This document shows, one piece after another, positions 45,961 to 57,318 of a DNA stretch of 64,000 nt; positions within the stretch are counted from its first letter, which is position 1; every line of letters begins with the position of its first letter. The stretch comes from Symsagittifera roscoffensis (lineage: Eukaryota; Xenacoelomorpha; Acoela; Convolutidae). The stretch lies in contig NW_026970756.1 in assembly GCF_963678635.1 (NCBI RefSeq), positions 87,501 to 151,500 on the forward strand, in the 5' to 3' direction. A model generated the notes under the pieces. It worked only from the letters and a program-made list of their open reading frames with translations. It searched no databases and had not been told where the DNA came from. The position numbers and the translations under genes were made by a program.

Positions 45961-46262
45961 GAAAGGCGTAATTTGATGAGACTTGACCACTGGTAAAGTA
46001 TAGTATCATCGCTCGATTTCGCCTCAGTAAGGAGAACCATCCAAGGTTCGAAAAGAACGAAGGTCAGATAGTTTATAACTAGAAAGCAGAACCAAAACTG
46101 CCTTAAAGGCTTTGTGTAGTTGAGCAAAGTCTCTTCTCGAGAAGGCTAAGAAAAGCTTGAAATTGAAGCAATCAGTCGTTGAGCTGTTTGTGAAAAGAAG
46201 GATTGGCTTTAGCTAAGGTGCTTCTAAGTACTGCGCATAACTATGAACCGGTGTAAACCAAA
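45961..46262 (+). other. Putative start of 5' external transcribed spacer
   Basis: Unique sequence between the AT-rich segment and the ETS repeats. No gene or RNA motif is recognised. Assignment to the 5' ETS rests on position only. Confidence 0.4.
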
Positions 46263-46972
46263 TCATGCTTGGTGGCTCTTGCATGAGACTGGACTTGGTG
46301 CCCCAGTCAAAGTAGCTTGCTTATAGGTATGGTTGGATATGGTTAGCCGTATCAGCACCAGAGGTGCAACAACCGTGCTGTTTAACTAAGTGAGCTGTCG
46401 AGTTGAAGTCGTCTTGGTCTCAAAGAAACGTGCTTGGTGGCGCTTGCATAAGCCTGGACTTGGTGCCCCAGGAAAGACTTACTTATAGGTGTAGTTGGAT
46501 ATGGTTTACCGTATCAGTACCAATGGTGCACAACTATGCTGTTTAACTGAGTTAGTCAGAGGACGGCGTTTCCTAAGTCCTCTAGAGTCTAAGATTGCTT
46601 TAGCTCGTGAAGGTTCTAATCATGCTTGATGGCTCTTGCATGAGACTGAACTTGGTGCCCCAGTCAAAGTAGCTTGCTTATAGGTATGGTTGGATATGGT
46701 TAGCCGTATCAGCACCAGAGGTGCAACAACCGTGCTGTTTAACTAAGTGAGCTGTCGAGATGAAGTCGTCTTGGTCTCAAAGAAACGTGCTTGGTGGCGC
46801 TTGCATAAGCCTGGACTTGGTGCCCCAGGAAAGACTTACTTATAGGTGTAGTTGGATATGGATTACCGTATCAGTACCAATGGTGCACAACTATGCTGTT
46901 TAACTGAGTTAGTCAGAGGACGGCCTTTCCTAAGTCCTCTAGAGTCCAAGACTTCTTTAGCTCGTGAAGGTT
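46263..46972 (+). repeat. 5' ETS nested direct repeat (2 x 357 bp, four ~170-bp half units)
   Basis: TCATGCTTG..GGCTCTTGCATGAG begins at 46263 and again at 46620. Each 357-bp unit contains two diverged halves, beginning near CTTGGTGGCTCTTGCATGAG and CTTGGTGGCGCTTGCATAAG. Each half has a GACTGG..CCAGTC-type hairpin (46287, 46452, 46644, 46809) and a TATGGTT..CCGTATCAG dyad. Confidence 0.88.
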
Positions 46973-47090
46973 TAAAATGCTGATAGTAGTAGTTTGTGCG
47001 TGGGAAAGGTTGACCTTAGTGTGCCTTTCTGGAAAGGTAGCAGCTTGCAAATCAGGGTTCGGTTTGAAAAAGCTAGCTTCCGAAGTACTT
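46973..47090 (+). other. 5' ETS, 3' end adjoining 18S
   Basis: Unique sequence of about 118 nt between the ETS repeats and 18S. No gene is seen. Confidence 0.5.
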
Positions 47091-48231
47091 TAAACTGATT
47101 GATCCTGTCAGTTGCCATATGCTTGTCTGAAAGACTAAGCCATGCATGTGTAAGTGAAACTTGCAAAAGTGAAACCGCGAATGGCTCATTAAATCAGTTA
47201 CTATCTAAAAGTTGAGTTACCTGTCAGATGAATAACTGCGGTAACCCTGCAGCTAATGCATGCAGATTGCGTGACTCCGGTCGCGAACTTTTACAAGAAT
47301 TCACCGAGCGACCTGCTAAGTACGGGCGCATACCGGATGAATCCAAAGTAACTGAAAGATCCCAGATGGCTTAGGCCGGGGGACGCAGCTTCCGAATTTC
47401 TGAGCTATCAACCTATGATGGTAGTGTAATGGACTACCATGGTTGTGACGGCTAACGGGGAATCAGGGTTCGATTCCGGAGAGGGAGCCTTAGAAACGGC
47501 TACCACATCCAAGGAAGGCAGCAGGAACGCAAATTACCCACTCTCCGCACGAGGAGGTAGTGACGAGAAATAATGATATGAGCCTTAATGGTTTGTAATC
47601 AGAATGGAAAGGATGCAAAAGCTCCTTTGATGATCGAGTAGAGGGCAAGTCTGGTGCCAGCAGCCGCGGTAATACCAGCCTCTACAAGCGTATGCAAAAG
47701 TTGCTGCGTTTAAAAAGCTCATAGTTGGATCTGTTTGAGTATAACGGTAACATGGTGGTTAGTTAACGCTTTCCACTCGTTACGCTCATCCTTCGCATCG
47801 AAGAAATACCTTGCACTTAAATGTGACGAGGTGTGGAAACGGTGTTTTCACTTTGAGAAAATTAGAGTGTTCAAAGCATCCTTTGGGATTGAATAATCAA
47901 GCATGGAATAATGGAGAATGACCCGCGTTTTACTGATGCCGGTGGCTAAAGTGCGGTAATGATTGAAAGGAACAGCCGGGGGCATTTGTATTGCTACGTT
48001 AGAGGTGAAACTCTTGGATCGTGGCAAGACAAACTACTGCGAAAGCATTTGCCAAGAATGTTTTCATTAATCAAGAACGAAAGTTAGAGTATTGAAGAGG
48101 ATTAGATACCCTCGTAATTCTAACCATAAACTATACCAACTTACGATTTGTCAAAGTCTCTTCTGACTTGGCAAGAAATTAACCGGGAAACCAAAGTTTA
48201 TTGGTTCCGGGGGAAGTATGGTTGCAAAATC

Positions 48232-48277
<46 letters not shown>

Positions 48278-48722
48278 GCGGCTTAATTTGACTCAACACG
48301 GGAAATCTCACCAGGTCCAGACATCTTAAGGATTGACAGATTGATGATCTTTCATGATTATATGGGCGGTGGTGCATGGCCGTTCTTAGTTAGTGGAGTG
48401 ATCTGTCTGGTTAATTCCGATAACGAACGAGATCTTGATCATCTAAATAGTGCCATTCTCGTTAGAGTATTGGTTACTTCTTAGAGGTACTATGTGCAAT
48501 TAAATAGCACAAGTGAAGTGAGGCTATAACAGGTCTGTGATGCCCTTAGATGTCCTGGACTGCACGCGCGCTACACTGGTGAATTTAAATTGAGGGATAA
48601 CCTTGGCCTATATGGTCCGGGTAATCACCTAAAATTCATGAGCGTGAAGGGGATCGAATGTTGTAACTTGCATTCGTGAACCAGGAATTCCTAGTACTCG
48701 GTAGTCAACAACTACTGGGGAT

Positions 48723-48762
<40 letters not shown>

Positions 48763-48848
48763 TGATTGGATGTTTAAGCAAGAATTGCGGAAGCCCGTCG
48801 CTGAGACTTCGGTCCTGGCAATAGGTGGAAGCGGATCGAGCTTAATTG

Positions 48849-48886
<38 letters not shown>

Positions 48887-48905
48887 GGAACCTGCGGAAG
48901 GATCA
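47091..48905 (+). rRNA. 18S ribosomal RNA
   Basis: Small-subunit rRNA of about 1815 nt, apparently uninterrupted. It starts near TAAACTGATTGATCCTGTCAG-type sequence. Landmarks are CATATGCTTGTCTGAAAGAC, CCGCGAATGGCTCATTAAATC, GGTGCCAGCAGCCGCGGTAA near 47654, TTAAAGGAATTGACGGAAGG near 48238, GTACACACCGCCCGTCGC near 48739 and the 3' end GGAACCTGCGGAAGGATCA. Several usually fixed positions differ (AAGCTCATAGTTGG for AAGCTCGTAGTTGG; ACTATACC for ACGATGCC). It looks intact and functional, but no complete 5.8S/28S follows it in this window. Confidence 0.97.
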
Positions 48906-49040
48906 GTGACTAATGCCACTGTTTGAGCGAAGAGCCGGTCAGCTCATTAAATATGACCCGGTACGCAGTAGATCTTTTTGGAGATTTTGCTGAAAGGTGG
49001 TGGTGCATAATCAAGAAAGAGTCGGTGGTGCATGAGTGTA
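48906..49040 (+). other. ITS1, 5' unique part
   Basis: Begins directly after 18S and holds a possible GAGCCGGTCAGCTC hairpin near 48931. It then grades into GGTGGTGCAT-rich sequence. No gene is seen. Confidence 0.7.
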
Positions 49041-49340
49041 AGAGAGACGGTGGTGCATGAGACTGGGGATTGGCTCCCAGTCAAAGTAGCTTGCTCGGTG
49101 GTTGATGATAGCAAGAAAGAGTCGGTGGTGCATGAGAGTAAGAGAGACGGTGGTGCATGAGACTGGGGATTGGCTCCCAGTTAAAGTAGCTTGCTCGGTG
49201 GTTGATAATAGCAAGGAAGAGTCGGTGGTGCATGTGAGTAAGAGAGACGGTGGTGCATGAGACTGGGGATTGGCTCCCAGTTAAAGTAGCTTGCTCGGTG
49301 GTTGATAATAGCAAGGAAGAGTCGGTGGTGCATGATAGCA
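49041..49340 (+). repeat. ITS1 100-bp tandem repeat (3 units)
   Basis: AGAGAGACGG recurs at 49041, 49141 and 49241. Each unit carries the hairpin GACTGGGGATTGGCTCCCAG followed by TC or TT. In units 2 and 3 the closing pair G-C becomes G-T, which keeps pairing in RNA. Minus-strand open frames here only read through the repeats. Confidence 0.92.
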
Positions 49341-49638
49341 TGATGTTCCTTCATGGTTCATCTAAGAGTTGGTCTAGCTAAGGTTAGATTGGCTCAAGGT
49401 AGTCCTTAATGGATCACCTTAGATTCCCGAAAGATAATTCAAAGAGAGTTGACCTGATGCAAGTTAGGTTAACTCAAGGTGATCCTTGTTGGTGATCCTA
49501 AGTATGATGGTGGTGCATTAGCAAGAAAAACGGTGGTGCATGATAGCTTGAGACTGGGGATGGGCTCCCAGTCAAAGTAGCTTGCTCGGTGTGGATGATA
49601 GCAAGTGAGAGTCAGTGGTGCATTATAGCAAGAGAGAA
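49341..49638 (+). repeat. Diverged single copy of the 167-bp IGS repeat plus hairpin module, inside ITS1
   Basis: Contains CTAAGGTTAGATTGGCTCAA, GTAGTCCTTAATGGATCACC and ATTCCCGAAAGAT as in the 12291 array, then another GACTGGG..CCCAGTC hairpin at 49552-49573. IGS and ITS1 therefore share sequence that could promote recombination between them. Confidence 0.82.
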
Positions 49639-49828
49639 GGTAGCCAAATGTCTCGTCATTGTTGACGCCAAAATCAGGTAGCCAAATGCCTCGTCATTTT
49701 TGACGCCAAAAGCAGGTAGCCAAATGCCTCGTCATTTTTGACGCCAAAAGCAGGTAGCCAAATGCCTCGTCATTGTTGACGCCAAAAGCAGGTAGCCAAA
49801 TGCCTCGTCATTGTTGACGCCAAAAGGA
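49639..49828 (+). repeat. 38-bp tandem repeats derived from the 28S R2 target site (5 units)
   Basis: Units start GGTAGCCAAATG at 49639, 49677, 49715, 49753 and 49791. Four units match the 28S sequence TAGCCAAATGCCTCGTCAT (7152-7170) exactly; the first has one change (ATGTCTCG). They then jump to a GACGC related to the 28S GTGACGC. The first unit also keeps AAGG before TAGCC, as in the intact R2 site. The array lies in ITS1 and encodes nothing. Confidence 0.9.
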
Positions 49829-50001
49829 AGTCGCTCAAACTTGGGTATTCTGTTGATCAAAAAGCTGTTTAGATGGTAGCTTAGGAGTAACTTCTCCTAG
49901 ATAAGCTTGTTTGATGGTCGTTTAAACAGTGTACGATTTTCAGTTTGCTTTCGTTAGAGAAAGACTGAGGAAAGCGAAGGCCCGAATGCTTAAGAACAGG
50001 G
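49829..50001 (+). repeat. Diverged ITS repeat fragment
   Basis: Homologous to part of the 332-bp unit (GTCGCTCAAACTTGGGTATT through AACAGGG), with a distinct middle (GCTTAGGAGTAACTTCTCC). It ends where 28S-derived sequence begins. Confidence 0.8.
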
Positions 50002-50241
50002 TGATCTATGCTTGGGTAATCACACTTAGTACGAGAGGAACAGTGTGTTCAGTTCCCTGGTTTCAAGCGTCTGCCTGAGAAGGCGGATGCGAAGCTACAA
50101 TTGATGACCTAAAGCGTAGATTGAATTGCTCTATCTGCATCATGAAAATTGCCTTTAATGGTTTAAATTGGCAGTATCAAGTATATTGATGCTGTTGACC
50201 CCGATGTCAGATAGGAATGCAATCCCCCATTGATGATGGGA
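50002..50241 (+). pseudogene. 28S 3'-end fragment 1 in ITS1
   Basis: Matches 28S from TGATCTATGCTTGGG (about 11936) to TTGATGATGGGA (about 12210), including the CTTAGTACGAGAGGAAC sarcin-ricin loop. It lacks 34 nt equivalent to 12040-12073, which hold the conserved ATTATGACTGAACGCC segment. It cannot act as rRNA. It is bounded on both sides by ITS repeat sequence. Confidence 0.92.
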
Positions 50242-50408
50242 GGTCGCTCGAACTTGGGTATTCTGTTGATCAAAGAGCTGTTTAGATGTAGTACCGGTGT
50301 GATACATGTGATTGCATTGAGAGAGCGTTTAAACAGTGTTCGATCTTCAGTTTGCCTTCGTAAGAGTAAGACTGAGAAATGCGAGGGCCCAAACGCTCAA
50401 AAACAGGG
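50242..50408 (+). repeat. ITS repeat fragment between the two 28S fragments
   Basis: GTCGCTCGAACTTGGG through AAACAGGG, homologous to half of the 332-bp unit and slightly diverged. The small open frame across it is incidental. Confidence 0.82.
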
Positions 50409-50645
50409 TGATCTATGCTTGGGTAACACTTAGTACGAGAGGAACAGTGTGTTCAGTTCCCTGGTTTCAAGCGTCTGCCTGAGAAGGCGGATGCGAAGCT
50501 ACAATTGATGACCTAAAGCGTAGATTGAATTGCTCTATCTGCATCATGAAAATTGCCTTTAATGGTTTAAATTGGCAGTATCAAGTATATTGATGCTGTT
50601 GACCCCGATGTCAGATAGGAATGCAATCCCCCATTGATGATGGGA
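50409..50645 (+). pseudogene. 28S 3'-end fragment 2 in ITS1
   Basis: Second copy of the same 28S piece, with the same 34-nt loss and a further 3-nt loss (GGGTAACACTTAG for GGGTAATCACACTTAG). The shared deletion shows that both descend from one event and were then duplicated with the flanking ITS repeat. Confidence 0.92.
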
Positions 50646-53210
50646 GGTCACTCAAACTTGGGTATTCTGTTGATCAAAGAGCTGTTCAGATGTAGTACCG
50701 GTGTGATACATGTGATTGCATTGAGAGCGCGTTTAAACAGTGTTCGATCTTCAGTTTGCCGTTGTAAGAGAAAGACTGAGGAAAGCGAAGGCCCAAATGC
50801 TTAAGAACAGGGTGGTCCAGACAGCTCAAAGTCCGACTGCGGTTGGCTTTGTTCTAATCGAGTGAACACTTACTTTTGGAGAAATCCGATCGTAGGAGTG
50901 ATCAGTCTTCGGATTGATCCGGTTCTTTTACTGGTGTATCTGTCAGATCCTTAGGGACTGGATAGAACACTTAAGCAAGTCGCTCGAACTTGGGTATTCT
51001 GTTGATCAAAGAGCTGTTCAGATGTAGTACCGGTGTGATACATGTGATTGCATTGAGAGCGCGTTTAAACAGTGTTCGATCTTCAGTTTGCCGTTGTAAG
51101 AGAAAGACTGAGGAAAGCGAAGGCCCAAATGCTTAAGAACAGGGTGGTCCAGACAGCTCAAAGTCCGACTGCGGTTGGCTTTGTTCTAATCGAGTGAACA
51201 CTTACTTTTGGAGAAATCCGATCGTAGGAGTGATCAGTCTTCGGATTGATCCGGTTCTTTTACTGGTGTATCTGTCAGATCCTTAGGGACTGGATAGAAC
51301 ACTTAAGCAAGTCGCTCGAACTTGGGTATTCTGTTGATCAAAGAGCTGTTCAGATGTAGTACCGGTGTGATACATGTGATTGCATTGAGAGCGCGTTTAA
51401 ACAGTGTTCGATCTTCAGTTTGCCGTTGTAAGAGAAAGACTGAGGAAAGCGAAGGCCCAAATGCTTAAGAACAGGGTGGTCCAGACAGCTCAAAGTCCGA
51501 CTGCGGTTGGCTTTGTTCTAATCGAGTGAACACTTACTTTTGGAGAAATCCGATCGTAGGAGTGATCAGTCTTCGGATTGATCCGGTTCTTTTACTGGTG
51601 TATCTGTCAGATCCTTAGGGACTGGATAGAACACTTAAGCAAGTCGCTCGAACTTGGGTATTCTGTTGATCAAAGAGCTGTTCAGATGTAGTACCGGTGT
51701 GATACATGTGATTGCATTGAGAGCGCGTTTAAACAGTGTTCGATCTTCAGTTTGCCGTTGTAAGAGAAAGACTGAGGAAAGCGAAGGCCCAAATGCTTAA
51801 GAACAGGGTGGTCCAGACAGCTCAAAGTCCGACTGCGGTTGGCTTTGTTCTAATCGAGTGAACACTTACTTTTGGAGAAATCCGATCGTAGGAGTGATCA
51901 GTCTTCGGATTGATCCGGTTCTTTTACTGGTGTATCTGTCAGATCCTTAGGGACTGGATAGAACACTTAAGCAAGTCGCTCGAACTTGGGTATTCTGTTG
52001 ATCAAAGAGCTGTTCAGATGTAGTACCGGTGTGATACATGTGATTGCATTGAGAGCGCGTTTAAACAGTGTTCGATCTTCAGTTTGCCGTTGTAAGAGAA
52101 AGACTGAGGAAAGCGAAGGCCCAAATGCTTAAGAACAGGGTGGTCCAGACAGCTCAAAGTCCGACTGCGGTTGGCTTTGTTCTAATCGAGTGAACACTTA
52201 CTTTTGGAGAAATCCGATCGTAGGAGTGATCAGTCTTCGGATTGATCCGGTTCTTTTACTGGTGTATCTGTCAGATCCTTAGGGACTGGATAGAACACTT
52301 AAGCAAGTCGCTCGAACTTGGGTATTCTGTTGATCAAAGAGCTGTTCAGATGTAGTACCGGTGTGATACATGTGATTGCATTGAGAGCGCGTTTAAACAG
52401 TGTTCGATCTTCAGTTTGCCGTTGTAAGAGAAAGACTGAGGAAAGCGAAGGCCCAAATGCTTAAGAACAGGGTGGTCCAGACAGCTCAAAGTCCGACTGC
52501 GGTTGGCTTTGTTCTAATCGAGTGAACACTTACTTTTGGAGAAATCCGATCGTAGGAGTGATCAGTCTTCGGATTGATCCGGTTCTTTTACTGGTGTATC
52601 TGTCAGATCCTTAGGGACTGGATAGAACACTTAAGCAAGTCGCTCGAACTTGGGTATTCTGTTGATCAAAGAGCTGTTCAGATGTAGTACCGGTGTGATA
52701 CATGTGATTGCATTGAGAGCGCGTTTAAACAGTGTTCGATCTTCAGTTTGCCGTTGTAAGAGAAAGACTGAGGAAAGCGAAGGCCCAAATGCTTAAGAAC
52801 AGGGTGGTCCAGACAGCTCAAAGTCCGACTGCGGTTGGCTTTGTTCTAATCGAGTGAACACTTACTTTTGGAGAAATCCGATCGTAGGAGTGATCAGTCT
52901 TCGGATTGATCCGGTTCTTTTACTGGTGTATCTGTCAGATCCTTAGGGACTGGATAGAACACTTAAGCAAGTCGCTCGAACTTGGGTATTCTGTTGATCA
53001 AAGAGCTGTTCAGATGTAGTACCGGTGTGATACATGTGATTGCATTGAGAGCGCGTTTAAACAGTGTTCGATCTTCAGTTTGCCGTTGTAAGAGAAAGAC
53101 TGAGGAAAGCGAAGGCCCAAATGCTTAAGAACAGGGTGGTCCAGACAGCTCAAAGTCCGACTGCGGTTGGCTTTGTTCTAAATCAAACCAGTGCTAGATG
53201 GTCGAAAAAC
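50646..53210 (+). repeat. ITS1 332-bp tandem array, copy B, and ITS1 3' end
   Basis: The landmark CAAATGCTTAAG occurs at 50794, 51126, 51458, 51790, 52122, 52454, 52786 and 53118, i.e. seven full 332-bp steps. The sequence is essentially identical to the array at 1384-4107. It ends with the same ITS1 3' end (CAAACCAGTGCTAGATGGTC) that precedes 5.8S at 4133. Confidence 0.92.
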
Positions 53211-53229
53211 AACCTTCAACGGGGGATCA
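53211..53229 (+). pseudogene. 5.8S rRNA 5' fragment (19 nt) at a rearrangement joint
   Basis: AACCTTCAACGGGGGATCA is identical to the first 19 nt of 5.8S at 4133. The sequence then switches to spacer (GC, then ATTCCCGAAAGATGG). GGATCA also occurs in the 167-bp repeat just before ATTCCCGAAAG, so the joint has microhomology. Confidence 0.9.
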
Positions 53230-53232
53230 GCA

Positions 53233-56200
53233 TTCCCGAAAGATGGTTTAAAGAGAGTTGACCTGATGCAAGTTAGGTTGACTCAAGGTGATCCTTCTTG
53301 GTGATCCTTTGATAGATGGTCCATCTAAGATGGTCCATCTAAGAGTTGATCTAACTAAGGTTAGATTAGCTCAAGGTAGTCCTTAATGGATCACCTTAGA
53401 TTCCCGAAAGATGGTTTAAAGAGAGTTGACCTGATGCAAGTTAGGTTGACTCAAGGTGATCCTTCTTGGTGATCCTTTGATAGATGGTCCATCTAAGATG
53501 GTCCATCGATGGTCCATCTAAGATGGTCCATCTAAGAGTTGATCTAACTAAGGTTAGATTAGCTCAAGGTAGTCCTTAATGGATCACCTCAGATTCCCGA
53601 AAGATGGTTTAAAGAGAGTTGACCTGATGCAAGTTAGGTTGACTCAAGGTGATCCTTCTTGGTGATCCTTTGATAGATGGTCCATCTAAGATGGTCCATC
53701 TAGAGTTGATCTAACTAAGGTTAGATTAGCTCAAGGTAGTCCTTAATGGATCACCTTAGATTCCCGAAAGATGGTTTAAAGAGAGTTGACCTGATGCAAG
53801 TTAGGTTGACTCAAGGTGATCCTTCTTGGTGATCCTTTGATAGATGGTCCATCTAAGATGGTCCATCTAAGAGTTGATCTAACTAAGGTTAGATTAGCTC
53901 AAGGTAGTCCTTAATGGATCACCTTAGATTCCCGAAAGATGGTTTAAAGAGAGTTGACCTGATGCAAGTTAGGTTGACTCAAGGTGATCCTTCTTGGTGA
54001 TCCTTTGATAGATGGTCCATCTAAGATGGTCCATCTAAGAGTTGATCTAACTAAGGTTAGATTAGCTCAAGGTAGTCCTTAATGGATCACCTCAGATTCC
54101 CGAAAGATGGTTTAAAGAGAGTTAACCTGATGCAAGTTAGGTTGACTCAAGGTGATCCTTCTTGGTGATCCTTTGATAGATGGTCCATCTAAGATGGTCC
54201 ATCTAGAGTTGATCTAACTAAGGTTAGATTAGCTCAAGGTAGTCCTTAATGGATCACCTTAGATTCCCGAAAGATGGTTTAAAGAGAGTTGACCTGATGC
54301 AAGTTAGGTTGACTCAAGGTGATCCTTCTTGGTGATCCTTTGATAGATGGTCCATCTAAGATGGTCCATCTAAGAGTTGATCTAACTAAGGTTAGATTAG
54401 CTCAAGGTAGTCCTTAATGGATCACCTCAGATTCCCGAAAGATGGTTTAAAGAGAGTTAACCTGATGCAAGTTAGGTTGACTCAAGGTGATCCTTCTTGG
54501 TGATCCTTTGATAGATGGTCCATCTAAGATGGTCCATCTAGAGTTGATCTAACTAAGGTTAGATTAGCTCAAGGTAGTCCTTAATGGATCACCTTAGATT
54601 CCCGAAAGATGGTTTAAAGAGAGTTGACATGATGCAAGTTAGGTTGACTCAAGGTGATCCTTCTTGGTGATCCTTTGATAGATGGTCCATCTAAGATGGT
54701 CCATCTAAGAGTTGATCTAACTAAGGTTAGATTAGCTCAAGGTAGTCCTTAATGGATCACCTTAGATTCCCGAAAGATGGTTTAAAGAGAGTTGACCTGA
54801 TGCAAGTTAGGTTGACTCAAGGTGATCCTTCTTGGTGATCCTTTGATAGATGGTCCATCTAAGATGGTCCATCTAAGAGTTGATCTAACTAAGGTTAGAT
54901 TAGCTCAAGGTAGTCCTTAATGGATCACCTCAGATTCCCGAAAGATGGTTTAAAGAGAGTTAACCTGATGCAAGTTAGGTTGACTCAAGGTGATCCTTCT
55001 TGGTGATCCTTTGATAGATGGTCCATCTAAGATGGTCCATCTAGAGTTGATCTAACTAAGGTTAGATTAGCTCAAGGTAGTCCTTAATGGATCACCTTAG
55101 ATTCCCGAAAGATGGTTTAAAGAGAGTTGACCTGATGCAAGTTAGGTTGACTCAAGGTGATCCTTCTTGGTGATCCTTTGATAGATGGTCCATCTAAGAT
55201 GGTCCATCTAAGAGTTGATCTAACTAAGGTTAGATTAGCTCAAGGTAGTCCTTAATGGATCACCTTAGATTCCCGAAAGATGGTTTAAAGAGAGTTGACC
55301 TGATGCAAGTTAGGTTGACTCAAGGTGATCCTTCTTGATGATCCTTTGATAGATGGTCCATCTAAGATGGTCCATCTAAGAGTTGATCTAACTAAGGTTA
55401 GATTAGCTCAAGGTAGTCCTTAATGGATCACCTCAGATTCCCGAAAGATGGTTTAAAGAGAGTTAACCTGATGCAAGTTAGGTTGACTCAATGTGATCCT
55501 TCTTGGTGATCCTTTGATAGATGGTCCATCTAAGATGGTCCATCTAGAGTTGATCTAACTAAGGTTAGATTAGCTCAAGGTAGTCCTTAATGGATCACCT
55601 TAGATTCCCGAAAGATGGTTTAAAGAGAGTTGACCTGATGCAAGTTAGGTTGACTCAAGGTGATCCTTCTTGGTGATCCTTTGATAGATGGTCCATCTAA
55701 GATGGTCCATCTAAGAGTTGATCTAACTAAGGTTAGATTAGCTCAAGGTAGTCCTTAATGGATCACCTTAGATTCCCGAAAGATGGTTTAAAGAGAGTTG
55801 ACCTGATGCAAGTTAGGTTGACTCAAGGTGATCCTTCTTGGTGATCCTTTGATAGATGGTCCATCTAAGATGGTCCATCTAAGAGTTGATCTAACTAAGA
55901 TTAGATTAGCTCAAGGTAGTCCTTAATGGATCACCTCAGATTCCCGAAAGATGGTTTAAAGAGAGTTAACCTGATGCAAGTTAGGTTGACTCAAGGTGAT
56001 CCTTCTTGGTGATCCTTTGATAGATGGTCCATCTAAGATGGTCCATCTAGAGTTGATCTAACTAAGGTTAGATTAGCTCAAGGTAGTCCTTAATGGATCA
56101 CCTTAGATTCCCGAAAGATGGTTTAAAGAGAGTTGACCTGATGCAAGTTAGGTTGACTCAAGGTGATCCTTCTTGGTGATCCTTTGATAGATGGTCCATC

Positions 56201-56680
56201 TAAGATGGTCCATCTAAGAGTTGATCTAACTAAGGTTAGATTAGCTCAAGGTAGTCCTTAATGGATCACCTTAGATTCCCGAAAGATGGTTTAAAGAGAG
56301 TTGACCTGATGCAAGTTAGGTTGACTCAAGGTGATCCTTCTTGGTGATCCTTTGATAGATGGTCCATCTAAGATGGTCCATCTAAGAGTTGATCTAACTA
56401 AGGTTAGATTAGCTCAAGGTAGTCCTTAATGGATCACCTCAGATTCCCGAAAGATGGTTTAAAGAGAGTTAACCTGATGCAAGTTAGGTTGACTCAAGGT
56501 GATCCTTCTTGGTGATCCTTTGATAGATGGTCCATCTAAGATGGTCCATCTAGAGTTGATCTAACTAAGGTTAGATTAGCTCAAGGTAGTCCGTAATGGA
56601 TCACCTTAGATTCCCGAAAGATGGTTTAAAGAGAGTTAACCTGATGCAAGTTAGGTTGACTCAAGGTGATCCTTCATGGT
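53233..56680 (+). repeat. 167-bp IGS tandem repeats, block C (about 20 units)
   Basis: Same unit as 12291-13725. From about 54590 rightward the variants CACCTTAG, CACCTTAG, CACCTCAG alternate in threes, giving a ~503-bp higher-order period. One unit near 53500 has an extra ATGGTCCATC segment. The final units are identical to those ending block B. Confidence 0.93.
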
Positions 56681-56690
56681 GATCCTTAGA

Positions 56691-57251
56691 AAGTCCATGA
56701 TGGCAAGAGAGACGGTGGTGCATGATAGCATGAGACTGGGGATTGGCTCCCAGTCAAAGTACCTTGCCCTGTGGTGCATCATATTAAGAGAGAGTCAGAT
56801 TCCCGAAAGAAGGCTTGATTAGAGTTGCTTAGACTCAAGCAAGTCAGTCAAGTTAACTTAGTTAAGTTAAGTAAGTTAGCTTGACTCAAGGCGGTGACGA
56901 TGTACGGTCAAGTAAAAGTAGCAAGTACCCGAAAGATAGCCGAAAGACGGTTAAGTAGCAAGTAAACGAATTTCAGCGAAGTCCCAACGTCAGAAACTGG
57001 GAGAGCACCAGGATGCTCGGAGGCCTACTTCTGCCTGGGCTTCATTCCAATTAAAGACACTGACCGATCAGAAAGCAAGTAGGTACTAACTAACGCTAGT
57101 ACCTAGAAGAACTGCTTTAGGAGTTAACTATCAGCAGTAGCAGTCGGTCTGAGCTCTTTCACGAGCTAAAAGCTGGGCAGTGTTAAAGAGATGAACCAGT
57201 GAAGAGAAGGAAGAAAAGATTGAATAAGCACCAGTAACAATGTTACTACAC

Positions 57252-57285
<34 letters not shown>
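56691..57285 (+). repeat. IGS single-copy module, copy C, ending in poly-T
   Basis: Complete copy with the hairpin at 56734-56755 and a 29-T run at 57257-57285. It differs from copy B at only a few bases (for example CCTTGCCCTG for CCTTGCTCTG). Confidence 0.85.
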
Positions 57286-57288
<3 letters not shown>

Positions 57289-57318
57289 TCTTTTGTGCCA
57301 GTAATACTCATTTAGGAG

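Noticed and set aside
45765-46127. 120-codon minus-strand open frame rich in F, N and K
   Set aside because: It arises from A/T-rich low-complexity sequence and has no recognisable domain.
49011-49341. Minus-strand open frames with repeated peptide
   Set aside because: They simply read through the 100-bp ITS1 repeats.
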